Shown here: in pieces, positions 17,586 to 25,957 of the stretch
Layout of the letters: each line of letters starts with the position of its first letter
Position numbering within the stretch: the stretch's first letter is position 1
DNA from: Massilibacteroides sp.
Lineage (GTDB): Bacteria; Bacteroidota; Bacteroidia; Bacteroidales; Tannerellaceae
Direction of reading: 5' to 3'
Length of the DNA stretch: 64,000 bases
Assembly: GCF_028705895.1 (NCBI RefSeq)
Contig: NZ_JAQWCQ010000001.1
Coordinates: 1-64,000, forward strand
Program-made: the position numbers and the translations under genes
Notes under the pieces: model-generated
The model's input: only the letters and a program-made list of their open reading frames with translations
Database searches by the model: none
Told to the model about the DNA's origin: nothing

Positions 17586-18434
17586 ATGATAAAATTATTA
17601 TTAGAACTCATCGACTATATCTCCCAGGGGTTGCATTTCGTTTTTGACTATGCCGAATTTTTGAGTTGTCTGGCTGTATGGACTCTCGTTTTTGTCTTGC
17701 TGTCCAAATCAATAAAGAAACATGCAAAGTCTTATTACTGGTTTTTCGGTACAATCGCTTTTCTCAGTTTGTTTCAGTCACTAAACTGGATCTTTCATTT
17801 TACCGAATATAATTTATTCACAACACCGGTTCTTGGAAAAGTATTAGTATCCAATATCCATTTAGTTGAATTCGGATTCCCCTTGTTAGTCATTATTATG
17901 TATGTCGGCGCATTATCTCCCAAGCAAGCTTGGGTCAAAAAATTGTTAAGCATACGAAAAGAAATGTCTATCATTTCCGGCTTTCCAGTACTGTTACATT
18001 CATTAGTCAGGATAACAGCTAATTTCACGGATGCGATAAGATTCTTCTCGGATAAAGCTGCTTATATGGAGAAAAACGAATGGGCAATAAACGAAACCGG
18101 ACTCAGTATTACTAATTCGGGGTATTTGTTGGGTATTGTGATGTTTGTGCTGTTCCTGATCTTATGGATTACCTCGTTTGGTTCCGTTCATAAAAAACTC
18201 GGAGCGCGCAAATGGAAACAAATCCAAAAATGGTCTTATTTGTTGTACGGTCTTCTTTTCTTGCACTCCATCCTGCTCCATACCGGTTGGTTAATAAACC
18301 CGCTCAGAGGAGGAGGCAATAATGAGTATATAATCAAAGAAGTGATTGCTATTTGTTCAACGATTCTTGTGTTTGGTTCTTATCTGTTTCTCCGTATAAG
18401 AAAAGCCAGGAAATCGCGCCTGAGTCGTCAATAA
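17586..18434 (+). CDS. Ferric-reductase-like transmembrane protein
   Basis: 282 aa with about seven hydrophobic helices. Candidate haem-ligating histidines H71, H92, H138, H227 and H232 lie in helices. The C-terminal part (SFGSVHKKLGARKWKQIQ then YGLLFLHSILLHTGW) resembles the ferric reductase / MsrQ-YedZ fold (SF-x-R-x-LG-x-x-WK-x-LH pattern). By context it may pass electrons across the inner membrane to release iron from an imported chelate. No NAD/FAD domain, so an electron donor elsewhere is needed. First gene after the AraC promoter. Confidence 0.65.
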   Translation: MIKLLLELIDYISQGLHFVFDYAEFLSCLAVWTLVFVLLSKSIKKHAKSYYWFFGTIAFLSLFQSLNWIFHFTEYNLFTTPVLGKVLVSNIHLVEFGFPLLVIIMYVGALSPKQAWVKKLLSIRKEMSIISGFPVLLHSLVRITANFTDAIRFFSDKAAYMEKNEWAINETGLSITNSGYLLGIVMFVLFLILWITSFGSVHKKLGARKWKQIQKWSYLLYGLLFLHSILLHTGWLINPLRGGGNNEYIIKEVIAICSTILVFGSYLFLRIRKARKSRLSRQ

Positions 18435-18479
18435 CTTTGCTTCAAATGCTACTAACTCAACCATAAACTTTAAAAGAAG

Positions 18480-20906
18480 ATGACTCATATTTTTAAAATA
18501 ACATTCGGGATATTCATCGTGTTGATTGGAATACCGGTATTCGCATATGCCCAAAACGGTTCGACTCTCATCACGGGTAACTTAAAGAATAAGGAAGGCG
18601 CTGCTATTGAATATGCCAGTATCTCTGTAGAAGGAACAAATATTTTCTCTTATTCAGATAATCAAGGTGCCTTCGAATTAAGCCTTGAGGAAGGAAGTTA
18701 TACTATTCAGATTCAATGTCTCGGTTACTCTACATTAGAAAAGAAGATTACTGTTTCTAAAAGAAAAAAAATCCCGTTGGGTGATGTTATTCTCGAAACT
18801 TCGGCTGTTTCTTTGGATGAGGTTGTTGTTTCAGGTAACTCCGTTGCCCATAATATAAGCGTTGCTCCGATAAAAGCGACAGTGATAGAGACAAAAGAGA
18901 TCAAACAAAGGCCTGTAACCATAACTGAAATGTTGAATCGTACAACAGGAATCCGGGTAAGACAATCCGGAGGATTAGGTTCTTTCACAAATGTCATGAT
19001 GAACGGTTTTCAGGGAAATTCTGTAAGGATTTTTAAGGACGGCATCCCCTTAGACTATCTTCAGGGTGGAATCGGGTTAAATAATATTCCCGTCAATATA
19101 CTTAGTCGGGTTGAAGTTTATAAAGGTGTGCTGCCGGCTGATCTGAGTGCAGATGCTTTGGGAGGTGCGATTAATTTAGTATCCCAGAAAAGAGAAAACA
19201 AACAAGTGGCCTTTTCTTATGAGATAGCGTCTTTTAATACGCACCAAGCGACGTTGAATGTGTCGGTTACCAGTCCGGATAAACGTTTTTTTGTCGGAGG
19301 TGATGCCTTCTTCAATTATTCGGATAATAATTATAAAGTTATTGCTCCTGTTGTGGACGAAGAAACAGCGAATATTGTGCCCACCAAACTGCCGTTATTT
19401 CATAATGCCTATAAGCATTATTTTACGGAAGTATATGCTGGTGTAGCGAATACGGTTTGGGCGGATGAAATTCGTTTTTCGATGAGTCTGTTTTCTATAC
19501 AGCGTGATAATCAATTTGCCTCCTTAATGGAGAAGCCGTTTGGTGCGGTGTTGTCCAAAAGGAATGCTTATTTTGTACCGACCATTCATTATACGAAGTC
19601 GCTTTTGGACAGTAAACTGAATGTAGATCAGTTTGCTTCCTATAGCATTGTAAATACGGCTCAGATTGATACGTTAAGGGGGCGTTACGACTGGTATGGA
19701 AAATATCATCCGGCTATTGACGATAACACTATCGGAGAATCGAGCGCGACTTTGTCGGATATGAAAATGCGGAGTTTTGTCAGTCGGACTAATCTTGCGT
19801 ACCGACTTAATGAACATCATCGGTTTGTCTTAAATGCAGTTGTGCAATCATCTTCCCAAAAAGGAAGCGATATTTACGGTACCACTATTCAGGATTCGGA
19901 TGGACGGGAAATCGATTTGTTGAGCCTTCCTTCCGACTATTCCAAACTGATTGGCGCATTGGGGTATCAGTCTGATTTCTTTGATAAAAGATTGCATCAG
20001 AACACACAAATTAAATATTATGCCAGTTGGGCATCCGGAAGATCTGTCAATTTAAGTACAGGTCGGTTGAATGAGGATATATTAGACAATTCCAATAGTC
20101 AATGGGGTATTTCTACAGCTTTGAAATGGGAATTGAATTCCCGATCATTTATTCGCGCGTCTGGTGAAGTAGCTACCCGATTACCTGAACAACGGGAGAT
20201 TTTTGGTGATGCCTCTTTTCTTTTGCCCAACTTTGACTTGAAGCCAGAACGCAGTACCAATATTAATTTAGGTTACGCAATAAATAAACCCGAATCTTTC
20301 TCTTTTGAATTTAATGGATTTTACCGGTTAACGGAAAATCTGATTTCGAAAGAACTAACGGGGCTGCTGTTTTCTCAAAACGTAAACGTGGAAAAGGTAA
20401 ACGGTCTGGGACTTGAATTGGATGCGACGGCCTTTCTTTTCCCATGGTTACGCTGGAATGGAAATACGACATATCAGAACTTCAGACTACGTCACCTGAA
20501 CGACCCGTCTGTAAAATACTTAGAGGGAGCCAGACTGCCTAATATTCCTTTCTTTTTTGCAAATACCGGATTAAGGGCTTCCTTTAATCACGTATTTATG
20601 CAGAAAGACAGAGTAGAGCTTTTTTACCACTATTCCTATGTGCATAAATATTTTCTCCGGTACATCCCCAAAGATGCAGAGCCGGATGGCTTTCTGGGGC
20701 TTTTCGGCGAATCAAAAGTGAACACAAAGGATATTATCCCTTCACAAAATCTTCATTCATTCGGTTTCTCTTGGTCACCGGCAACAGACAGTCAATGGAT
20801 GTTCGGTGGTGAAATAAAAAACATCTTTAATACAGCTGTTTATGATAATTTCAGGATACAGAATGCCGGAAGAAGCGCTCACCTGAAAGTTAGTTTTAAG
20901 TTGTAG
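18480..20906 (+). CDS. TonB-dependent receptor, siderophore type
   Basis: 808 aa. Signal peptide (MTHIFKITFGIFIVLIGIPV ending FAYA), an N-terminal carboxypeptidase-regulatory-like beta-sandwich (about 30-105, GNLKNKEGAAIEYASI), TonB box region LDEVVVSG, plug domain (RPVTITEMLNRTTGIRVRQS ... DALGGAINLVS) and a 22-strand barrel ending AHLKVSFKL. Size and plug are of the FecA/CirA kind rather than SusC. Context (AraC regulator, reductase, DUF4374 lipoprotein) suggests uptake of iron chelates as with XusA of Bacteroides; substrate is inference. Confidence 0.87.
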   Translation: MTHIFKITFGIFIVLIGIPVFAYAQNGSTLITGNLKNKEGAAIEYASISVEGTNIFSYSDNQGAFELSLEEGSYTIQIQCLGYSTLEKKITVSKRKKIPLGDVILETSAVSLDEVVVSGNSVAHNISVAPIKATVIETKEIKQRPVTITEMLNRTTGIRVRQSGGLGSFTNVMMNGFQGNSVRIFKDGIPLDYLQGGIGLNNIPVNILSRVEVYKGVLPADLSADALGGAINLVSQKRENKQVAFSYEIASFNTHQATLNVSVTSPDKRFFVGGDAFFNYSDNNYKVIAPVVDEETANIVPTKLPLFHNAYKHYFTEVYAGVANTVWADEIRFSMSLFSIQRDNQFASLMEKPFGAVLSKRNAYFVPTIHYTKSLLDSKLNVDQFASYSIVNTAQIDTLRGRYDWYGKYHPAIDDNTIGESSATLSDMKMRSFVSRTNLAYRLNEHHRFVLNAVVQSSSQKGSDIYGTTIQDSDGREIDLLSLPSDYSKLIGALGYQSDFFDKRLHQNTQIKYYASWASGRSVNLSTGRLNEDILDNSNSQWGISTALKWELNSRSFIRASGEVATRLPEQREIFGDASFLLPNFDLKPERSTNINLGYAINKPESFSFEFNGFYRLTENLISKELTGLLFSQNVNVEKVNGLGLELDATAFLFPWLRWNGNTTYQNFRLRHLNDPSVKYLEGARLPNIPFFFANTGLRASFNHVFMQKDRVELFYHYSYVHKYFLRYIPKDAEPDGFLGLFGESKVNTKDIIPSQNLHSFGFSWSPATDSQWMFGGEIKNIFNTAVYDNFRIQNAGRSAHLKVSFKL

Positions 20907-20968
20907 AAAAACTCCATTTGCAGATATTAATAATCACTATAATACATAGTTCTAAAAATTAGTTTAGT

Positions 20969-22210
20969 ATGATAAATTTAAAAACAATCTCAGTCGCTAT
21001 AGCATCGATATGCTTGTTGGTTTCTTGTTCAAAAGATGATCCGGATATTATTGATAATCCCGATCAGGGTAATAAATATGTACTGCTGACGGCGGAAGGT
21101 ATTGCCGATGGTGCAGGTTATTATGCTGTTTATGACAAATTGCCTTCGGGAGATGTAAAGAACACAGCCGGATACTCACTACAAGCCCGGAGTTACGGTG
21201 GTTTCAGAACCTATAAACACTGGATATTTAACAGAGCCAGTCTGTTGGGAGAAACAGGCGTTCTTCGTTTTAGTGTAGGCGAAGATGGTACATTGAAAGA
21301 AGATGGTTTTATTAAATGTGATGCCTCTGCGCAATTAGTTGTTGCCGATGATAATAACGGGTTCTATTTTGATCCGGGAAGAGGTAAAACCAGAATACAA
21401 AAATTTAACCCTACAACCATGCAGAGAACGGGAGAAATTGATTTGTCAAGTGTTGTGAATAAAGAAATAAGCACTAATATCTATACCGGAAATCAGACTT
21501 TGGCTGTTAAAGAAGGCAAACTCTTTGCTAACATAACCTATTCTCCCGAAGGATCATCCGGACATAACGATAATCTACAGCACTACACGATGGCCGTAAT
21601 TGATGTTGCTACAGGAAACATAGAAAAAACGATTGTTCTTGATTTCCTGGAAGTGTATAATCAGGGGCATAGTCCATCTGAATATCCGGCATGGACATTG
21701 GGTGGAGATGGTAATCTTTATTTTTTGTCCACAGGTTGGGATTTGGTTGACGGAGCATATAGTCTTAATCCTTCGCGCATCTTCAGAATTAAAAAGGGAG
21801 AAACTGATTTTGATAGAAACTGGAACATAAAACCTTCTGATTTAAACTCAAAACTTACCACAGGGGTTATGTGGTCAATCGGCTTTTATAAAGAAAAATT
21901 ATATGTAGAAGCTTCCAATACGGATCTTACTAATATGGGAGATTTTAGTAAAGTGACTGGCTATGATATCTATTCCGTCGATCTTAATAGTAAAAATAGT
22001 ACCAAGTTGGAAAGTGTTCCTACTACAATCTTCGGACATTCTGCCGGTACGTTTTATCCTACAAAAGATCAATTATTTGTTCGTGTTGTGAATAAAGAAA
22101 TTGGATATAATGGTCTTTATGTCATCAATGAAGACGGAGAAACGGCTTCTCCCGCTTTCAATGTTGTTGAGGGAGGTCAGCCTATGGGATTTACCGAATT
22201 ACATGATTGA
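20969..22210 (+). CDS. DUF4374 lipoprotein (XusB-like)
   Basis: 413 aa surface-type lipoprotein: signal ends in lipobox LLVSC followed by SKDDPD, an acidic stretch consistent with outer-surface export in Bacteroidota. Sequence has repeated beta-propeller-like blades (YVLLTAEGIADGAGYYAVYD at the start, PTTIFGHSAGTFYPTKDQLF near the end). It resembles DUF4374 proteins; to my knowledge the characterised member XusB (B. thetaiotaomicron) binds ferric siderophores next to receptor XusA. Follows the receptor by 62 bases, so the pair is probably co-transcribed. Confidence 0.75.
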   Translation: MINLKTISVAIASICLLVSCSKDDPDIIDNPDQGNKYVLLTAEGIADGAGYYAVYDKLPSGDVKNTAGYSLQARSYGGFRTYKHWIFNRASLLGETGVLRFSVGEDGTLKEDGFIKCDASAQLVVADDNNGFYFDPGRGKTRIQKFNPTTMQRTGEIDLSSVVNKEISTNIYTGNQTLAVKEGKLFANITYSPEGSSGHNDNLQHYTMAVIDVATGNIEKTIVLDFLEVYNQGHSPSEYPAWTLGGDGNLYFLSTGWDLVDGAYSLNPSRIFRIKKGETDFDRNWNIKPSDLNSKLTTGVMWSIGFYKEKLYVEASNTDLTNMGDFSKVTGYDIYSVDLNSKNSTKLESVPTTIFGHSAGTFYPTKDQLFVRVVNKEIGYNGLYVINEDGETASPAFNVVEGGQPMGFTELHD

Positions 22211-22235
22211 GATCAATCTTTGTCGGATTTAGAGA

Positions 22236-22275
22236 GATCAGTCAATCCTATTACTTATCAAGGGATTGGCTGGTC
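22236..22275 (+). other. Intergenic hairpin inside the iron operon
   Basis: 13-bp stem (GATCAGTCAATCC / GGATTGGCTGGTC, two G-U pairs) with a 14-base loop between the DUF4374 gene and the next gene. No T-run follows, so it is more likely an mRNA-processing or partial stop element than a full terminator. Confidence 0.4.
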
Positions 22276-22311
22276 TAACCAGTATATTAACAACAATAAA
22301 ACAAAAATATC

Positions 22312-22725
22312 ATGGAGTCGAGAGTTAAAATTATTTTCTATTGGCAGTTAATCGGAATCTGTTATATCCTGCATAACTTATTGCATCTTTCGGAAATCTA
22401 TTATGGGAAAGAAATGCTTATCTTAGACGCGAATGGAGTCACTCCGATGGGAGCCCAAATCTTTACCATATTGGTATCAACTATGCCATTTATTCTTGCC
22501 GTATTAAGTCTGAATGTGTTTAACAAAGGGTTTCTTTGGGCATCATTTGTGTGGAGTGTTTTACTTGCATGCTTAAATACGCTTCATTTAGCGGAAACTT
22601 TGAGCAGCGATGTCTTGGATTTTTCTCAAATAGTCTTGTTGCTTTTTGTCCTTGTTGTTAATCTACTGCTGTCTGTCGCCTTGTGGAAGTCCGTTAGAGA
22701 ACAAAAACACAAGGCTGTTGCATAA
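22312..22725 (+). CDS. Small integral membrane protein
   Basis: 137 aa with four hydrophobic helices (about 8-24, 46-66, 72-91, 100-124). Sequence does not match a family I can name. Histidines H21, H25 and H86 lie at or within helices (ICYILHNLLHLSEIYYG, LNTLHLAETL). Last gene of the AraC-controlled locus, 101 bases after the DUF4374 gene; possibly an inner-membrane helper of iron uptake (inference). Confidence 0.7.
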   Translation: MESRVKIIFYWQLIGICYILHNLLHLSEIYYGKEMLILDANGVTPMGAQIFTILVSTMPFILAVLSLNVFNKGFLWASFVWSVLLACLNTLHLAETLSSDVLDFSQIVLLLFVLVVNLLLSVALWKSVREQKHKAVA

Positions 22726-22752
22726 AAAACTGGGTAGGAGTAGTCCTTTCTT

Positions 22753-23841
22753 TTACTGACTATTTAGCAACATAATAAACAGAATCAACGCAGCAACTCC
22801 GGCGATGATTGCTAATGCGATCTTTGCCGGGCTGTATGGTCTGTCTCCTGTGACACGTCCTGTTCTTGCGTTCAGGAAAAAATGGTATAGTTTGTTTTTA
22901 TATACATAAGATGACATATAAACAGGCAGGAGGATCAGTTTGAACTTAATGTCACTTATCTGGGTGTTTTTGGCTGTTATTCGCTGATCATCACCTCCGA
23001 TATCTCTACGTATGGCATATTCAATTTCAGCATTTATTTTTTGTTTGGCCAGTTCGTAACCGTTATTCATATTCATAACGTATTTTTCGGTAATGAATCC
23101 GCTGAGAAAACGATTATCCGCTTCAACCATATTCATCGTGTCCCAGTTGCTGATCTTATTCATGATATCGCGCGATATCATCCCCGAAGCAGGCACCATA
23201 ACGTCGTCAAAGAAAATGGAGACATGTCCATCACAATAATACCAGTTTGTACGAGTGACCGTGCGTCTGTTCTTTCCGCTACCTACAGTAGTGGTATAAT
23301 GAACTCCTTTTTGTCCCGAATAATCTGTTTCCGTTTGGGCATCATAAGTCCAGCAAGGAATATATACACCTTGTAACTGATTGGTCTGTAATGCTTGTCT
23401 CTTTAGTTTGTTCGGTGCAAACCAAAGCCGTTTTAACCACGTGTCCAAATGTTTAGACGTATCCTTACCTGCTATTTTAAACGGTAAGAGATAAGACGGC
23501 TGTATCAAACGTTCCTCGTGAGCGTCCGATTCAATTAACGGAGTTGTGCAATAAGGACAGGTTGTGGATTTTACACTTTCACTGAACGTAGATTCCGCAC
23601 CACATTTCCGACAACTGATAATTTTTGTTGTTTTTGTGTTCAGCTGCTCAAAATTGTCTGCGTATTGTTCAAAATCAAGTTCCTGAACAATATCTACTGT
23701 TTTTGCATTAATGGGGGTGTCAGCCCCACAATAATCGCAATGTAAAAAATCCGTGCCCGGTTTATATTTTAGGGCAGCCCCACAATTCATACATTGGTAT
23801 GTGTCGCTGCCCGATTGTATATTTTCGGAAGTTTCAGACAT
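22753..23841 (-). CDS. Zinc-ribbon membrane-anchored protein
   Basis: 362 aa. Two N-terminal zinc ribbons: YQCMNCGAALKY...HCDYCGA (about 15-42) and ISCRKCGAESTF...CPYC (about 74-99). A central beta-rich domain follows, and one C-terminal membrane helix (IALAIIAGVAALILFIMLLN). Likely cytoplasmic ribbons tethered to the inner membrane. Starts 3 bases after the SPFH gene ends, so the two are one transcript. The pair recalls YdjG/YdjI of Bacillus subtilis, which anchor a PspA protein; no PspA homologue is nearby. Confidence 0.75.
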   Translation of the reverse strand: MSETSENIQSGSDTYQCMNCGAALKYKPGTDFLHCDYCGADTPINAKTVDIVQELDFEQYADNFEQLNTKTTKIISCRKCGAESTFSESVKSTTCPYCTTPLIESDAHEERLIQPSYLLPFKIAGKDTSKHLDTWLKRLWFAPNKLKRQALQTNQLQGVYIPCWTYDAQTETDYSGQKGVHYTTTVGSGKNRRTVTRTNWYYCDGHVSIFFDDVMVPASGMISRDIMNKISNWDTMNMVEADNRFLSGFITEKYVMNMNNGYELAKQKINAEIEYAIRRDIGGDDQRITAKNTQISDIKFKLILLPVYMSSYVYKNKLYHFFLNARTGRVTGDRPYSPAKIALAIIAGVAALILFIMLLNSQ

Positions 23842-23844
23842 CGT

Positions 23845-24957
23845 TTAATCCTGTTTTGGTAGAGGAGGAGGGGTTGCTGCAAACAAATCCTGAAGGTCGG
23901 CCTGGTCTCCTGCTTGCTCCCATCCTGCCAAACCTTGTTTCCATACAAGTGTTTCACGTGTGAGCTGTTGACTAACGACTAACTCCGCTAATTTAGCCTT
24001 GTCGTGCGGCCCTTGTTGTTTCCCGTCAATAGCAACATAATAATTACCTACACCTGGAATAGGAGGAGGGGTAGCTTGTGTGTTCTGATTGGTTGCTTGC
24101 ATCTGGTTTGTCATCGCCTGCGTCATCTGACTGGCCATTGCCATTCCGGCACCCAAACCCATGCCCATTCCGGCTGTGCCCGAAGGATTCTCGGCCGACG
24201 CTTCCATCGCCTTGGCAGCTTTCAGCTTCATTAATTTATCCAGGTCAATTCTCTCCAAACGGCTAAGCTCGAATATCTCTTTCTTGATTTCGTCAGGCAT
24301 TGAAATATTCTCGATCAGGAACTTGGTAACGTCCATCCCGTAAGCCGTAAAATCGTCTTGCATGTATCCGAAGATTGCCTCAGACAACTCGTTCAGGTTC
24401 GATGCGTAATTTTCGATAGGCAAATTTGTTTCCCCTACCGCATCTGAAAAACGGGTAACTATAATACTCTTAAGCTGTTCCTGTATATTGGCTGTTGTAA
24501 AAGACTGGTTTGTCCCTACAATCTCACGGATAAACACCGGAGCATCAGTTATCTTAAATGAATACATTCCGAAAGCACGTATTTCTACCATTCCGAAGCG
24601 ACTGTCATTTAATATAATCGCATTCTTCGTGCCCCATTTCTGGTCAATGAAATTCTTTGTGTTTACAAAATAAACTTCAGCCTTAAACGGGCTGTTGAAT
24701 CCATATTTCCACCCCTTCAGTGTGCTGAGGATCGGTAGATTCTGCGTGTTTAACGTATAGGTTCCCGGAGTGAACGTATCTGCAATCTGTCCTTCATTGA
24801 CGAAGACTGCCATCTGGCTTTCCCGAACAACTAATTTCGCATTATTCTTAATTTCGTTGTTATGTCGTTCAAAACGGTAAACGATCGTATCCTGCGTATT
24901 GTCTAAAAACTCGACAATATCAATTAATTCACCTTTTAATTTATCCCAAATACCCAT
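23845..24957 (-). CDS. SPFH domain / GYF_2 protein (YdjI-like)
   Basis: 370 aa. N-terminal SPFH (stomatin-like) domain over about residues 20-230 (NAKLVVRESQMAVFVNEGQI, FGMVEIRAFGMYSFKI), a coiled/Ala-Met-rich linker (MGMGLGAGMAMASQMTQAM), and a C-terminal GYF_2 domain (YYVAIDGKQQGPHDKAKLAE ... WKQGLAGWEQA), ending in a proline tail PPPLPKQD. Bacterial YdjI-type SPFH proteins scaffold membrane stress responses. First gene of a two-gene operon with the zinc-ribbon protein. Confidence 0.85.
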   Translation of the reverse strand: MGIWDKLKGELIDIVEFLDNTQDTIVYRFERHNNEIKNNAKLVVRESQMAVFVNEGQIADTFTPGTYTLNTQNLPILSTLKGWKYGFNSPFKAEVYFVNTKNFIDQKWGTKNAIILNDSRFGMVEIRAFGMYSFKITDAPVFIREIVGTNQSFTTANIQEQLKSIIVTRFSDAVGETNLPIENYASNLNELSEAIFGYMQDDFTAYGMDVTKFLIENISMPDEIKKEIFELSRLERIDLDKLMKLKAAKAMEASAENPSGTAGMGMGLGAGMAMASQMTQAMTNQMQATNQNTQATPPPIPGVGNYYVAIDGKQQGPHDKAKLAELVVSQQLTRETLVWKQGLAGWEQAGDQADLQDLFAATPPPLPKQD

Positions 24958-25115
24958 ATCCTGCTGTTTTAATGGTTATTGATTATTTCGTTCAAATATA
25001 AAAATTATATTAGAATAATCATACGACAGTAAAAACAATAAATGAAAATAAAGAACTGAATTTTTAATTTATATTTTTGCCGTTCACATATTCAAAACCA
25101 AACCCAACCGGAACT

Positions 25116-25703
25116 ATGGAAAAATATCAGAACAAATACCGAATTGCATCATCACGTGCACAATGGTGGAATTACGCAAACGCCGGAGCCTATTTCATTA
25201 CAATATGTACCCATCACCGGGAAAAATATTTTGGCACTATCACGGAAGGCTAAATGAAATTATCTCCAATCGGCATTATCGCCAACATTCTCTGGTACGA
25301 AATAAAAAACCACGCCCCCAATATCCAATTAGACCAATTTGTCGTAATGCCCAACCATATTCACGGCATATTAATATTACCCCCCAATGATAACAACGGG
25401 GTTGTTGCCGTAGTAGAGGCAAGGCATGCCTTGCCTCTACGTAATGAAAATAATATATCCGGTAATTGTAATTTTGAATACGGGCAACAACGATTTCGTA
25501 ATCCCGGCAAAAATACCGTATCATCCATTATAGGTGGATACAAATCTGCGGTAACCAAACATGCACATCGTCTTGGCTTTGAATTCGCGTGGCAAACACG
25601 CTTCCACGATCATATTGTCCGAAATGAAGAATCCTTCAAACGTATAGCTAAATATATTGCTGAAAATCCAGCGAAATGGGGCGATGATCAATTCCATCAA
25701 TGA
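25116..25703 (+). pseudogene. RAYT-type (Y1/HUH) transposase, interrupted by a stop
   Basis: REP-associated tyrosine transposase. Reading from ATG 25116 gives MEKYQNKYRIASSRAQWWNY then AYFITICTHHREKYFG, stops at TAA (25251-25253, codon 46), and resumes in the same frame from ATG 25254 (MKLSPIGIIANILWYEI). The HUH motif MPNHIHGIL and the downstream GGYKSAVTK tyrosine region and RFHDHIVRNEESF are intact. Homologues read through with a lysine-like codon here, so AAA to TAA nonsense is the simplest explanation. A 28-bp perfect palindrome lies inside the gene. Confidence 0.8.
25413..25440. repeat. 28-bp perfect palindrome within the RAYT gene
   Basis: Arms GTAGAGGCAAGGCA / TGCCTTGCCTCTAC with no loop, in frame as EARHALPL between the HUH and tyrosine regions. 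Looks like a REP/BIME-type palindrome, the kind of sequence RAYT enzymes act on. Confidence 0.8.
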
Positions 25704-25762
25704 CTAAGGAGTGCTTTCCCGTTTGGTTTATTCCTGTATTTTGTATTACTTTGCGTCTTGAA

Positions 25763-25858
25763 TACAAAGGGGTGCTTGATGCCGTTCTTGGAAGAACGGA
25801 CAACAGGCTGAGATGATACCCATATTACCTGATGCGGATAATGCCGCCGAAGGGAAAT
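25763..25858 (+). promoter_or_regulatory. TPP riboswitch (first)
   Basis: THI-box elements in order: GGGGTGC, variable P3 stem (GCCGTTCTTGGAAGAACGGAC), CTGAGATGATACCC, ACCTGATGCGGATAATGCCG and GCCGAAGGGAAA. It binds thiamine pyrophosphate and represses the TonB receptor gene that starts 99 bases downstream. Confidence 0.93.
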
Positions 25859-25859
25859 C

Positions 25860-25884
25860 TAACGAAATGCGGCCGCTTTCGTTA
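25860..25884 (+). promoter_or_regulatory. Hairpin after the first TPP riboswitch
   Basis: 8-bp stem TAACGAAA / TTTCGTTA around TGCGGCCGC, starting two bases after the aptamer. No T-run, so it is a candidate for a non-terminator expression platform. Confidence 0.35.
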
Positions 25885-25957
25885 TCCGGTAAATTCTTCA
25901 ATACTAACACTCCTATCCTATTCACAAGTAGAATTTTTAAAATTAAAAGTCGAAAGG

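Noticed and set aside
25163..25390. 75-codon ORF at the start of the RAYT gene
   Set aside because: Frame-shifted shadow; the homologous frame is 25116-25703 with one stop codon.
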